Shown here piece after piece: positions 1 through 8,453 of a stretch of 48,141 bases of DNA. Each line of letters starts with the position of its first letter. Within the stretch, counting starts at the first letter, position 1. The notes beneath the pieces are model-generated. The model was given only the letters and a program-made list of their open reading frames with translations. It made no database searches and was not told the DNA's origin. This stretch comes from Planctomycetota bacterium (GTDB lineage Bacteria > Planctomycetota > UBA8742 > UBA2392): NCBI GenBank assembly GCA_020425605.1, contig JAGQRH010000029.1:1-48141 (forward strand), read 5' to 3'. A program made the position numbers and the translations under genes.

Positions 1-1499
1 GCCTCGCGGATCAACGCCGCGGGAACACGCGTGATCTTCTCGGCCTCTTCCAGCGTGAACTTCGCGAGGTTGTCGCGCAGCGCAGGCCAGCCCTCGGTGT
101 GCTTGTCGATGAATTCCTGGTCTACCAGGCCCTCGTCGACGATAACCTTGGCCATAGCATTCAGCAGGAACACGTCCGTGCCCGGCTTGAGTTGCATGTG
201 GATGTCCGCATGCTCGGCAAGCCAGATCTTGCGCGGGTCTGCAACGATCAGCTTCGCGCCGCGCTGGCGGGCGACCTTCATTTCCATCGCGATGATGGGA
301 TGCGCTTCCGTCGTGTTGGAGCCGATGACGAACATGACTTCCGTGTCCCGGATTTCCGGGATCGAGTTCGTCATCGCGCCTGCACCGAACATTTTGACCA
401 GACCGGCCACGGTTGGAGCATGTCACGTGGCGCTGCACTGGTGGATGTTACCTGTCTTGAAGGCCGCTCTCGCGATCTTCTGCATCAGGTAATTTTCCTC
501 ACCGGTGCAGCGGCTCGATGAAACGAAACCTATGCCGTCGGGCCCGTGGCGCTGGGCAACTTTCTTCATGCCCTCGGCCGCGAAGGCGATTGCCTTCTCC
601 CACGTGGTCGCGTGCAGCTGGCCGTCTTCACCGCGAATCATCGGCTCGGTGAAGCGGTCCTTGTGATGAATGAAGTCGTATGCGAAGCGACCCTTGATGC
701 AGAGATTGCCGTCGTTGACGGTTGTCCCTGGCTCTGGGCTGGTGACGCGCACGACTTCGTCGTCCTTGACGTTCAGGTCCATCTGGCATCCGACGCCGCA
801 GTAGTTGCAGGTCGTACGAACCTTGGTGACTTCTTCCGGCAGCGCCTTTTCGGCCTTCTTCTCGATCAACGCGCCGGTCGGGCAGGTGTCGATGCAGCCG
901 CCGCAAAGCTCGCAGCTGGTATCGAGCAGCCCGCGCATGCCGGCCGTTCCGATAGTGGTCTCGCTGCCGCGGCCTGTCAGTGTGATGGCGTTTACGGCCT
1001 CAACTTCGTCGCAGTAGCGGGTGCAACGTGCACAAAGCACACACAACTCTGGGTCAAACTCGATGTACGGGTTCTTGTCTCCCGGGCGAGCGACGCGCGG
1101 CGCGTTCACTGGGTCGAGCTTGAGTGTGCTGCAGTCCTTGGCCCACGCGCGCAGGTCGTTGCCATTGCCGGTTTCGATTGGCAGGCCTTCGCAGTCGAGC
1201 TTGTGGTCCGACATGTACAGGCTGACCAGCACGTCCTGGTGGCGCTGCACGCGGTCCGATGACTGGTGCGTCTTGACGTTCTGGCCGTCGGCGGCCTTCC
1301 ACGCACAGCTCGGCTGCAACCGGCGCTGACCATCAATCTCTACTAGGCATGCGCGGCAGGCCCCGGCCGGGTCGAGACGCTTGTCGTCGCACAGTGTGGG
1401 TATTTCGATGCCTTCACGGCGGGCAACCTGCAAAACGGTCTCGCCCTGGAGCGCTGTGCACTCCTTGCCGTCAATTTTGATGAGGAACGTCTCGCTCAT
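1..1499 (-). CDS. fdhA: NAD-dependent formate dehydrogenase, molybdopterin subunit; selenoprotein, C-terminus beyond window
   Basis: Oxidises formate to CO2 at a molybdenum bis-MGD centre and passes electrons through Fe-S clusters to the NAD-reducing subunit encoded just upstream. From the ATG at 1499 the order is: a [2Fe-2S] domain (Cys37, 48, 51, 65), two [4Fe-4S] ferredoxin clusters (Cys153/156/159/163 and 196/199/202/206), and the Mo-domain cluster CNYCGVGC (Cys231/234/238 with Cys267). Codon 359 is TGA, after HQCSAT. The frame continues as HAPTVAGL and stays open to the window edge for about 140 more codons. This is where formate dehydrogenases carry catalytic Sec or Cys followed by H, so the TGA is read as selenocysteine. 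The usual H-x3-C-x2-C-x5-C cluster appears only as H99 and C103; the next two cysteines are missing. About half of the expected protein (roughly 900 aa in the family) is in the window. Confidence 0.93.
395..409 (-). promoter_or_regulatory. Bacterial SECIS hairpin in fdhA
   Basis: In mRNA sense, a 5-bp stem UGGCC/GGUCA (one G-U pair) closes the loop GGUCU. The loop begins 18 nt after the UGA. E. coli fdhF has the same GGUCU loop sequence at the same 18-nt distance, so the SelB-contacting G and U fall at equivalent positions. This is the signal expected to recruit SelB and selenocysteyl-tRNA. Confidence 0.85.
423..425 (-). other. In-frame UGA selenocysteine codon of fdhA (Sec359)
   Basis: The minus-strand TGA interrupts an otherwise continuous reading frame exactly at the catalytic residue of the formate dehydrogenase. 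The flanking residues, CSAT before and HAPTVAGL after, match the family pattern at the Sec/Cys site. A stem-loop follows directly. Recoding to selenocysteine is an inference, but one strongly supported by family knowledge. Confidence 0.93.
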
Positions 1500-1557
1500 C
1501 TACAGGCCTCGATCATTCACTATAACAAAACACATAAGGCGCGCATCTATCCGACCG

Positions 1558-3069
1558 CTAGCGCTTCTCGAACGCCTGCGGGAAGTACTTCAGCGCATCG
1601 ACCAGCGGCTTGTGGGCGACCATGCCCAGGCCGCAGATGCTGCCTTCTTCCATTTCCCAGCCGACGTCGTTGGCGTGTTTCAACGCTGCCGGGTCGCCGG
1701 TTTCGAGATACTTGGTGACCTGGTTGTGCAGGTAGCGGCTGCCAATGCGGCACGGCGCGCATTGCCCGCAAGACTCATCTTCAAAGAACTCGAGCTGCCA
1801 CTGCGCGGCCTTGGCCATGTCAACCGTGTCGTTCAGTACCACCACGCCGGCGCTGCCGAGCATGCTGCCTGCCTTCTGCAGGCCTTTGAAGTCGAGTGGC
1901 AGGTTGCGCTGCTCGATCGGCAGGAAGCCTGAACTCGCGCCGCCCGGGCTGAATGCCATCGGGTTTCCCATGTAGCCGCCGGCCGCCGCAACCAGTTCTT
2001 CGAGTGTTGAGCCCAGGGGCAGCTCGTAGACGCCGGGGGCGTTCACGTGGCCGCTGATGCAGTACAGCTTGCTGCCGGCCTCCGTCTTGCCCCAGGCTTT
2101 GAACTTCTCGCCGCCCTCGTTGATGATGTACGGGACGCAGGCGAACGTCTCGACGTTGCTGACCAGCGTGGGCTTGCCGCGGAAGCCGAACTCGAACGGG
2201 AACGGTGGCTTGAGGCGTGGCATGCCGCGCTTGCCTTCCATGCTCTCGAGCAGCGCAGTTTCTTCACCGCAGATGTAGGCGCCGTGCCCGCGGTGGAAGT
2301 GCCAGTTCCAGTCCTTTACGTGGTCGCCTGCACGTTTCAGCGCTTCCTGCACGGCCGCCGCTTCCGCGTTGAACTCGCCACGGATGTAGAAGTAGATGTC
2401 CTTTGCGCCGACAACCAGCGCAGCGATCGCCATGCCCTCGATCATCTTGTCGCTGCGGCGCAGCATGGTCTCGCGGTCTTTGAAGGTGGCGGGCTCGGCC
2501 TCGTCGGCGTTGCACACTACGTAGCGCGTCGGGTCTTTCTGGCCCGCGACGCCCTTCCATTTGATGTGCGCCGGGAACCCCGCGCCGCCGCGGCCTTGCA
2601 GCCCGGAAGCTTCGATCTGTTTCAATATGCCGTCAGTGCCGAGCTCACGCGCCTTCTTCAGCGCGGAAAAGTCGTAGCTCTGCTTGCCGGCCAGGTTGAT
2701 CGGAAGCTTTGCGTCGTCGCCCGTGATGGCCCGCTTCTGCTTTGCGAAGTCCAGTACCTTGAGGGCTTCATCCAGCGCGGCGGGCGCGCGGTCGCACTGG
2801 CCAAGGCAGCTGACTTCCTCGACGTCCTTGCCCTTTGCCTTGAGGTCGGCCACCAGCTGGTCGCTGCCCATGACCCTGCAGCTCAGACCGTTGCACACGC
2901 GGACTCGCGGACCGCCCTTCAGCAGCGTATAGAACGTTCCCGCGCCCCAGATTTCGGCCTCGGGTACGCCGGTCTTCTCGCTCACGGTCCGGACGTTTTC
3001 TTCCGTCACGCCGCCAAGCTCTTCCAGCATCGGCAGGACGTGTTCACGGTCGGCGGATTTCTTCAGCAT
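1558..3069 (-). CDS. fdhB: Formate dehydrogenase NAD-reducing subunit, NuoE-NuoF fusion
   Basis: This 503-aa diaphorase subunit takes electrons from FdhA and reduces NAD+. The N-terminal ~110 residues are a short NuoE-like thioredoxin-fold domain with [2Fe-2S] cysteines Cys59, Cys64, Cys88 and Cys92. The NuoF-like part follows. It contains the FMN/NADH-binding segments GRGGAGFP (159-166), NADEAEP (187-193) and ICGEET (266-271), and the [4Fe-4S] motif CGQCAPC (Cys434/437/440 with Cys479). The NuoE part is shorter than free-standing NuoE (about 150-160 aa), so its helical N-terminus is reduced or absent. The gene lies 58 nt upstream of fdhA on the same strand, indicating co-transcription. A stand-alone NuoF at 24875-26197 is a different, non-fused relative. 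Confidence 0.92.
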   Translation of the reverse strand: MLKKSADREHVLPMLEELGGVTEENVRTVSEKTGVPEAEIWGAGTFYTLLKGGPRVRVCNGLSCRVMGSDQLVADLKAKGKDVEEVSCLGQCDRAPAALDEALKVLDFAKQKRAITGDDAKLPINLAGKQSYDFSALKKARELGTDGILKQIEASGLQGRGGAGFPAHIKWKGVAGQKDPTRYVVCNADEAEPATFKDRETMLRRSDKMIEGMAIAALVVGAKDIYFYIRGEFNAEAAAVQEALKRAGDHVKDWNWHFHRGHGAYICGEETALLESMEGKRGMPRLKPPFPFEFGFRGKPTLVSNVETFACVPYIINEGGEKFKAWGKTEAGSKLYCISGHVNAPGVYELPLGSTLEELVAAAGGYMGNPMAFSPGGASSGFLPIEQRNLPLDFKGLQKAGSMLGSAGVVVLNDTVDMAKAAQWQLEFFEDESCGQCAPCRIGSRYLHNQVTKYLETGDPAALKHANDVGWEMEEGSICGLGMVAHKPLVDALKYFPQAFEKR

Positions 3070-3384
3070 GGTGACTGCCCTGAGCTTTCAACAACCCGAT
3101 CCGCATCTAACCATAGCCGTCCCGTTGTGGCCATTGAATGCATCTGATAATTGCGGATAACACCCGACGCCAGCATGACTTGCGCTTTCCACAAAATATG
3201 TCAGCAACCCGCAACGGAAACTGACATTTCAACAGTCAGCGGCGAGGCAGGCGGCAGGCACATCTGTGCGATCTGCAAGTCTTGGCTTGCAGCAGGGGAT
3301 GCGGGCTCCCACAATCGAGTGCGCGGTGCGGCGCAGGGGGCCCCTGGCGATCAGGGTTCAGCCGGGATTCCGGAGAGGAAGTCC
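3070..3384. other. Intergenic region between divergent fdhB and the secreted-protein operon
   Basis: No convincing gene is seen in these 315 bases. A reading frame continuous with the downstream gene runs through part of it, but it has no signal peptide or ribosome-binding site. A 7-bp hairpin (ctgcaag, 6-nt loop, cttgcag) lies at 3273-3292. Promoters for both divergent units must lie here, but I cannot identify them with confidence. Confidence 0.5.
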
Positions 3385-4437
3385 ATGCGCAAAATCATCT
3401 TCATATGTCTGGCAGCCGTGCTGGCGTGCGCCTTGATCGCGCCGCCCGAAGACGTCTGCGCCAAGGACGACCCAAAGCCGGAGGCCGATGCGTTCCGGCT
3501 GCTGAGGGTCGCAGGCCGCCAGTGGACGCTCAAGCGCACACCGAAACAGGGCAACGAAGGCGGCGACACGTTCACCACATACCATCACTTTGAAGTGCTG
3601 AATGTCTGGGATGACCGGGCCGAGTACGCTCAGACGACTCTCGATGAAGGCATGAAGGCAGTTGAGGGCGATGAGTTCATCATCAAGATCGAGTTCAAGG
3701 AGGACCAGTTGTTCTTCAGAGACCCGATCGGCTTCAAGAAGGGCAAGATCGAAAAGGTCAAGACAGCCGCAGGCACGTTCGAGTGCACGGTTTGGAGTTC
3801 GCTGGGCCGCGAAGACGGTGATGCATACATCTGGCGCAGCAACGACTTTCCCGGGCTGATCGTGAAACAGGATGACCGGTTCGGCACCCGCGAGATCTGC
3901 GAGTTTGATTTCGTCGATGGCGACCCCGGCTTCAAGAGCACCTCCAAGAAGAAGAAAAAGAAGAAGGGCGACGACGAGGCCGGCGACAAGGTCGATCCGA
4001 AGAAGCTCTTCAGCAGCAAGGGCACAAGCTGGATCCTCAAGACCACGACCGAACGCGGCGAGCGCGGTACCAAGACCATCGAGGTAACCCAGTACGAAAT
4101 CACCAAGGTCAGCGACGAGGAGTGCGAGCTTGAACTCACCAAGCTGACCCAGTTGCTGCAGAAGATCAAAGGCGAAGACTCCGAGACCCGCATCATCAAG
4201 TTCGACGACACGTTCAACGACAACCTCGAGCCCATTGAGCGCAGCCGCGAGGAGCGCACGGAGTTGCGCATCACGGCCGTCGGACTCATGAAGTGCACGG
4301 TCTACACCTTCAAAGATGAAGAAGGTCGTGATGGACGCGTCTGGTATGACAACGAATGGCCGGGGCTGGTCGTACGTCGCACGATCCAGGGCGAGAACTT
4401 CAAGCAGCTCACGGAAATCGTCAAGTTCGAGGAATAG
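3385..4437 (+). CDS. Secreted protein with two copies of an unrecognised domain
   Basis: This is a 350-aa protein of unknown function. The ATG at 3385 is chosen because GGAGAGG lies just upstream and a signal peptide (about residues 1-26, ending in CAKDD) follows directly. Two similar domains cover about residues 38-182 and 208-350. Each has an early Trp (QWTLK, SWILK), a late G-x2-x-C-T-V segment (Cys133, Cys304) and a W-x4-[FW]-P-G-L-[IV]-V motif (Trp150, Trp320). A lysine-rich linker with seven consecutive Lys (about 188-194) separates the domains. It begins a tight operon of three genes with the same domain (gaps of 15 and 14 nt). The family is not one I recognise. Export is inferred from the signal peptide. 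Confidence 0.85.
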   Translation: MRKIIFICLAAVLACALIAPPEDVCAKDDPKPEADAFRLLRVAGRQWTLKRTPKQGNEGGDTFTTYHHFEVLNVWDDRAEYAQTTLDEGMKAVEGDEFIIKIEFKEDQLFFRDPIGFKKGKIEKVKTAAGTFECTVWSSLGREDGDAYIWRSNDFPGLIVKQDDRFGTREICEFDFVDGDPGFKSTSKKKKKKKGDDEAGDKVDPKKLFSSKGTSWILKTTTERGERGTKTIEVTQYEITKVSDEECELELTKLTQLLQKIKGEDSETRIIKFDDTFNDNLEPIERSREERTELRITAVGLMKCTVYTFKDEEGRDGRVWYDNEWPGLVVRRTIQGENFKQLTEIVKFEE

Positions 4438-4452
4438 TAAGGAAGGCCAACC

Positions 4453-5475
4453 ATGCGAACTGCACTGTTGATGCTGACTGCCGCCCTGCTGGCGCTGACG
4501 GCCGCCGTTCCCGCCAACGCCAAGGATGATCCCAAGGCCGACGCTGATCCATACATCCTGTTCCGGGTGGCCGGTCGCAAGTGGATGATCAAGCGCTCAC
4601 CAAAGGCTTCAAAGGGCTTTGAGAACAACCAGCTCAACTATCAGGAGTTCGAAGTCGTCGCGAGCTACGACGAGAAAGCTGACGTGGAGCAGTACTCATA
4701 CGACAAGACAAAGAAACTGACGACCGACGTCCCGACCAAGATGAACGTCGAGTTCAGTGAGGATGGATTCCTGTTCAAGGACCCCATCGGCTACAAGAAA
4801 AGCAAGATCGAGAAAGTGAAGACCGACGCCGGGACATTCGACTGCACGCTTTGGACGGCCAACGGCAACGAAGGCGCGTCAAACATGTGGCGCAGCAACG
4901 ACTTCCCCGGCCTGGTGGTAAAGCTCGACGACCCGTACGGCACGTCGATCCTGATCGAATTCCAGTGGGTGGACGGCGATCCCGGCTACAAGGGAACCGG
5001 CAAGAAGAAGAAGGAAGACGACGAGCAGACCGACCCGAAAAAGCTGTTCAGCAACAAGGGCGCGAAGTGGATCTTGAAGAGCGACACTACCCGCGGCGAG
5101 CGCGGCACTCGGTCGATCGAGGTCACCCAGTACGAGGTGAAGAAAGTCAGCGACGAAGAGTGCGAAGTGGAAGTCACCAAGCTCAGCCAGTTGCTGCAGA
5201 AGATCAAAGGTGAGGAAGAAGAAACGCTGATCATCAAGTTCGACGACAGCTTTGAGGACAACCTGCAACCCAAAGAGCGCTCGCGCAAAGACCGCGTCGA
5301 GCGCCGCATCACCCCGGTCGGGCTGATGACCTGCGATGTCTATACGTTCAAGGACGAAGAAGGGCGTGAGGCCTCGGCCTGGTACGCGCAGGAGTGGCCC
5401 GGATTGATGGTCCGCAAGGTTGTGACGGGCGAGAATTACAGGCAGGTCACCGAGATCATCAAGTTTGACGACTAG
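4453..5475 (+). CDS. Secreted two-domain protein, paralogue of the preceding gene
   Basis: This 340-aa protein has a signal peptide ending near PANAKDD and GGAAGG upstream of the ATG. It aligns with its neighbour over its whole length. Shared elements include DPIGYKKSKIEKVKT, WRSNDFPGL in the first domain and TQYEVKKVSDEECEVEVTKL in the second. The lysine-rich linker is shorter here (GTGKKKKEDDEQTDPKKLF). It is clearly a tandem duplicate of the upstream gene. Function is unknown. The conserved Cys, Trp and PGL-V pattern in each domain suggests a structural core rather than an enzyme active site. Confidence 0.86.
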   Translation: MRTALLMLTAALLALTAAVPANAKDDPKADADPYILFRVAGRKWMIKRSPKASKGFENNQLNYQEFEVVASYDEKADVEQYSYDKTKKLTTDVPTKMNVEFSEDGFLFKDPIGYKKSKIEKVKTDAGTFDCTLWTANGNEGASNMWRSNDFPGLVVKLDDPYGTSILIEFQWVDGDPGYKGTGKKKKEDDEQTDPKKLFSNKGAKWILKSDTTRGERGTRSIEVTQYEVKKVSDEECEVEVTKLSQLLQKIKGEEEETLIIKFDDSFEDNLQPKERSRKDRVERRITPVGLMTCDVYTFKDEEGREASAWYAQEWPGLMVRKVVTGENYRQVTEIIKFDD

Positions 5476-5489
5476 CACCGGAGAGGTCG

Positions 5490-7004
5490 ATGCAATCAGA
5501 ACTGCTGGTCTGCCTCATGGTGTTGCTGTTGGGCGGCAGCCTGCTCGCGCAGGATAACCCGACCCCCGCCGAGCCGGACGACAAGGTCGGCGCCTACTTC
5601 GCCAACCTTGACGCTGACAAGGATGGCAACCTCACGACAGCAGAGATGCGAGTCGCATCCGATGCGCAGCTCCAGGCAGGCGCCACTACGCTGGAGAAGC
5701 TCACATCATTCGGCTCCTTCCTTATTGACCACGTCGTGTCAGACACAGATGACGACGGGCTTGTCAGCCTGGCCGAGTTCAGGACATACGTCGCCGACCT
5801 GAACGAGAAGGGCAAGCGCTTGCGGTTGAGCCGAAAGGACTGGGGCGTCCTCGAGAAGGAGTACCTGACGCTCTATGTCGCGGAGAACCTGAAGGTCTAC
5901 GACACCAACAAGGACGGCTTCCTCAGCAAGAGCGAGACTCTTGCCAACAAGCAGGTCAACGAAGCCGGCTGGCTGGAATTGGACATCAACCGGGACGGCA
6001 AGCTGGGCACCGACGAGTACAAGCAGGTCTACCGAGGGCTGCTGCGCGCGGCCTATGACCTTGAGGAGGGCCCATCCGACATCAATCCCGAATACGTCCC
6101 GCCTGCCATCAAGAAGGAGTTCGCGGACCTGGACACGAACGGCGATGGCGAAGTCACGAAGGCCGAGTTCCAAGCCGTCTGCCAGGCGATCAACCCTAGC
6201 AAGCAGTACTGGTGGGGCGCATATGTCCGCTTCCTTGCGATGGACTCAACCGGCGACCAGAAGCTGATCCTGGGCGAGTACTACCTGTTCACACAGGAAG
6301 AGCCGCACTCGGTCAAGCACAAGCTGTACTCCGACGACAAGGCCGCGGCCATGGAGCTGATCTGGTCCGACCTTGATTCCGACAAGGATGCAGCCGTCGA
6401 AAAGTCCGAGTACGACTCAATGCCGCTGGACGAATCATCCTACGAGACGCTCGATACGGACAAGAACGGAAAGCTCAGCAAGGACGAATTCTGGGCCGCG
6501 TTGATCGCGCTGTTCTCAAGCACCTACGAGTACATCAATAATGCAGGCGAAGGTACCTCTCCGGAATCGGGCGACCCGGCAACCGTTGAAGAGCTCTTCT
6601 CGCTGTACCAGAAGGTCGGCCGAAGCTGGACCGTCAAGCTGACAACGGGGCTAGCGGGCATGGACCCTGTCATCCAGTACGCGAAGACCGAAGTGATCGA
6701 CGCGTCCGGAAGCTGGGCCAAAATTCGCGTGACCTTGCTCGACAAGGACATGAAGCCAGGCAGTCTGCCGGCCAGCGAATCCAAGGTACAGTTCAAGACC
6801 GGCAAGCCACGCGGCGATGCGGAGGTCACCGAGGAAACAATCAAGGTCGAAGCCGGCGAGTTTGACTGCAACGTCGTCACGATCACTGCGAACGGCCAGA
6901 CAACCAGAATGTGGACGTCCAGGAAGTATCCGCAGCTGATCGTCAAGGTGACCTCAGACGGAGTCACGACCAGCAGCTCTGAACTGATCGAATTCGTCGA
7001 GTAG
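5490..7004 (+). CDS. Secreted calcium-binding protein: eight EF-hand loops plus the operon's shared domain
   Basis: This is a 504-aa protein with an N-terminal signal peptide (about residues 1-20, SLLAQ). Eight 12-residue EF-hand-type loops begin at residues 41, 85, 138, 165, 215, 252, 296 and 322, for example DADKDGNLTTAE, DTNGDGEVTKAE and DTDKNGKLSKDE. The sixth (DSTGDQKLILGE) and seventh (DSDKDAAVEKSE) are degenerate at the central Gly. From about residue 368 the protein has one copy of the domain found twice in each of the two upstream proteins (GRSWTVKL, AGEFDCNVV, MWTSRKYPQLIVK). It is the last gene before a terminator. A calcium-responsive extracellular or periplasmic role is inferred. 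Confidence 0.88.
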   Translation: MQSELLVCLMVLLLGGSLLAQDNPTPAEPDDKVGAYFANLDADKDGNLTTAEMRVASDAQLQAGATTLEKLTSFGSFLIDHVVSDTDDDGLVSLAEFRTYVADLNEKGKRLRLSRKDWGVLEKEYLTLYVAENLKVYDTNKDGFLSKSETLANKQVNEAGWLELDINRDGKLGTDEYKQVYRGLLRAAYDLEEGPSDINPEYVPPAIKKEFADLDTNGDGEVTKAEFQAVCQAINPSKQYWWGAYVRFLAMDSTGDQKLILGEYYLFTQEEPHSVKHKLYSDDKAAAMELIWSDLDSDKDAAVEKSEYDSMPLDESSYETLDTDKNGKLSKDEFWAALIALFSSTYEYINNAGEGTSPESGDPATVEELFSLYQKVGRSWTVKLTTGLAGMDPVIQYAKTEVIDASGSWAKIRVTLLDKDMKPGSLPASESKVQFKTGKPRGDAEVTEETIKVEAGEFDCNVVTITANGQTTRMWTSRKYPQLIVKVTSDGVTTSSSELIEFVE

Positions 7005-7026
7005 ACATAAGAGTTGACAGACAACG

Positions 7027-7053
7027 GCCGGGCTTCGCGCCCGGCTGTTTTGC
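7027..7053 (+). terminator. Rho-independent terminator after the secreted-protein operon
   Basis: A 7-bp GC stem (GCCGGGC/GCCCGGC, 7027-7033 with 7039-7045) and a TTCGC loop are followed by TGTTTTG. Confidence 0.8.
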
Positions 7054-7211
7054 GTAAACTACGTCCGGTAACGGCTCTAAATCGCCTTGTGGCGCATTTT
7101 CTTCAAAGTCAGCAAACGCTTGGTGCCGAATTCAGGACTACCGCCCGGACCCGTGGTCCGGGGGCCGATACGCCACCAAACGTCGCAAGACGATCTGACT
7201 AGGAGGACCCT

Positions 7212-7967
7212 ATGACCCGAAGCCGCATATCCATGATCGTTGCAGCGGCCGGACTCGTGCTGGTCGGACTGCTCGCTGCAGCCCTGTTTACACCCAGCAA
7301 AGAAGAGCCGACCGAAGACCAGAACTCTGACACTGCCAAGTCCGAAAAGGCCGAGCCGGTGCAGATGACCAGCGTACTTGACTACAAGATCGACGTGCCA
7401 CCGATCGAGGCGCCAAAGCCGATCTCGACACCAACGCCGGAAGTAAAACCGACGCCGACGGAAACCAAGCCCGTGGCCGCCACCAAGACCGCAGGCGGCG
7501 TCATCGACTACACGATCCAGGCCGGCGACATGATCAGCAAGTTGGCCGTGAAGTACGGCTGCAGCAGCGACGACATCTACAAACTGAACGACGGCCTGAA
7601 CAAGGAGACTGCATCCAAGCTCCGCGTCGGGCAGGTCATCAAGATTCCCACAGGTGAAAAGGGCGCTGAAGCCGTGGCCAATGCCGGCAAGCCCGAGCCG
7701 AAGCAGACTGGCGATTTCTACCCGAAGCGCGTGGTCGTAGCCGAGGCCGGCGACACGGCCTTCAGCCTCGCCATCGAGTACTACGGCGCACGCAACCTGT
7801 TCCGCAAGATCATCGACGCCAACCCGACACTGACCTGGAGCGACCGCCTCAAGGGTGGCGAGCAGGTACTGCTTCCGGAGCACGGAGACGCGCCGAGCAC
7901 AGCCGGCACGGACAAGCCCTCGGGCGAAACCGTCGAGCGCAGCAGCCTCATCCCGCCGCGCAAGTAA
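7212..7967 (+). CDS. Membrane-anchored LysM-domain protein
   Basis: This is a 251-aa protein. AGGAGG at 7201-7206 fixes the ATG. An N-terminal membrane segment (about residues 7-27) is followed by an acidic, proline-rich spacer with the run TPTPEVKPTPTETKP. A canonical LysM domain follows (about 99-145; YTIQAGD to VGQVIKIP). A second, weaker LysM-like repeat covers about 175-223 (VVVAEAGDTAFSLAIEYYG to GGEQVLLP). LysM domains bind N-acetylglucosamine polymers, so peptidoglycan attachment or scaffolding is likely. No catalytic domain is seen. Confidence 0.85.
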   Translation: MTRSRISMIVAAAGLVLVGLLAAALFTPSKEEPTEDQNSDTAKSEKAEPVQMTSVLDYKIDVPPIEAPKPISTPTPEVKPTPTETKPVAATKTAGGVIDYTIQAGDMISKLAVKYGCSSDDIYKLNDGLNKETASKLRVGQVIKIPTGEKGAEAVANAGKPEPKQTGDFYPKRVVVAEAGDTAFSLAIEYYGARNLFRKIIDANPTLTWSDRLKGGEQVLLPEHGDAPSTAGTDKPSGETVERSSLIPPRK

Positions 7968-7978
7968 TTTCAATCAAA

Positions 7979-8010
7979 ACAAAGCCCCCGCGTCCGCGCG
8001 GGGGCTTTGT
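7979..8010. terminator. Bidirectional terminator between convergent genes
   Basis: A perfect 14-bp stem (7979-7992 with 7997-8010) has the loop TCCG. It has ACAAAG on the left and CTTTGT on the right, so it can serve both the LysM gene and the convergent minus-strand gene. Confidence 0.85.
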
Positions 8011-8023
8011 CATTTGCGGCCGG

Positions 8024-8392
8024 CTACTTCCAACTGAGTGCAATCAGGACCCACAGGGCCACGCTTGCGGCACCGAACAGTAAACTCGCGCCCAGCCCTA
8101 CACGCTCGCGTGTGCCTCGAATCGGCTTCATCGCGGCGAAGCTGATCCACGCGAGCGGCAGCAGCAAGGCGGAAGCGCCACAGAACGCGACGCCAAAGCC
8201 CATCACATAGCCCAGGCGCATCCGCCACGCCATCGTCACGGAGTCGATCCCGCCCGCAGTCGCGGCGACCGCAACCAGCGAAACGCCAAGTGCACCAAGA
8301 ACGCTGCTCCACCAGATGCGTCCGCGGTGTTTCCGGATATCACCGGCGTCGCGGAAATAGACTTCTGGCTCGGATGTGGGCCCAACACGCAT
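8024..8392 (-). CDS. Small hydrophobic membrane protein, unknown function
   Basis: This is a 122-aa protein with three hydrophobic segments at about residues 28-48, 60-83 and 98-120, joined by basic loops (KPIRGTRERVG). No known motif is seen. It lies 61 nt downstream of the response-regulator gene on the same strand and may share its transcript. The start at 8392 is not strongly supported by a ribosome-binding site. Confidence 0.6.
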   Translation of the reverse strand: MRVGPTSEPEVYFRDAGDIRKHRGRIWWSSVLGALGVSLVAVAATAGGIDSVTMAWRMRLGYVMGFGVAFCGASALLLPLAWISFAAMKPIRGTRERVGLGASLLFGAASVALWVLIALSWK

Positions 8393-8453
8393 TCGCCTGC
8401 CTCCGGCGGGTGGTGCATGGCTGCTGTCAACGCGGGCAGATCGCCGTGGAATG

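Noticed and set aside
2047..3147. A 366-codon plus-strand frame opposite fdhB
   Set aside because: It lies antisense to a well-supported NuoE-NuoF fusion and shows no domain.
3151..3384. N-terminal extension of the first secreted protein
   Set aside because: The extension has no signal peptide or ribosome-binding site, while the ATG at 3385 has both.
7077..7973. A 298-codon minus-strand frame opposite the LysM gene
   Set aside because: The plus strand has a strong ribosome-binding site, membrane anchor and LysM domains, and a terminator lies inside the antisense frame's upstream region.
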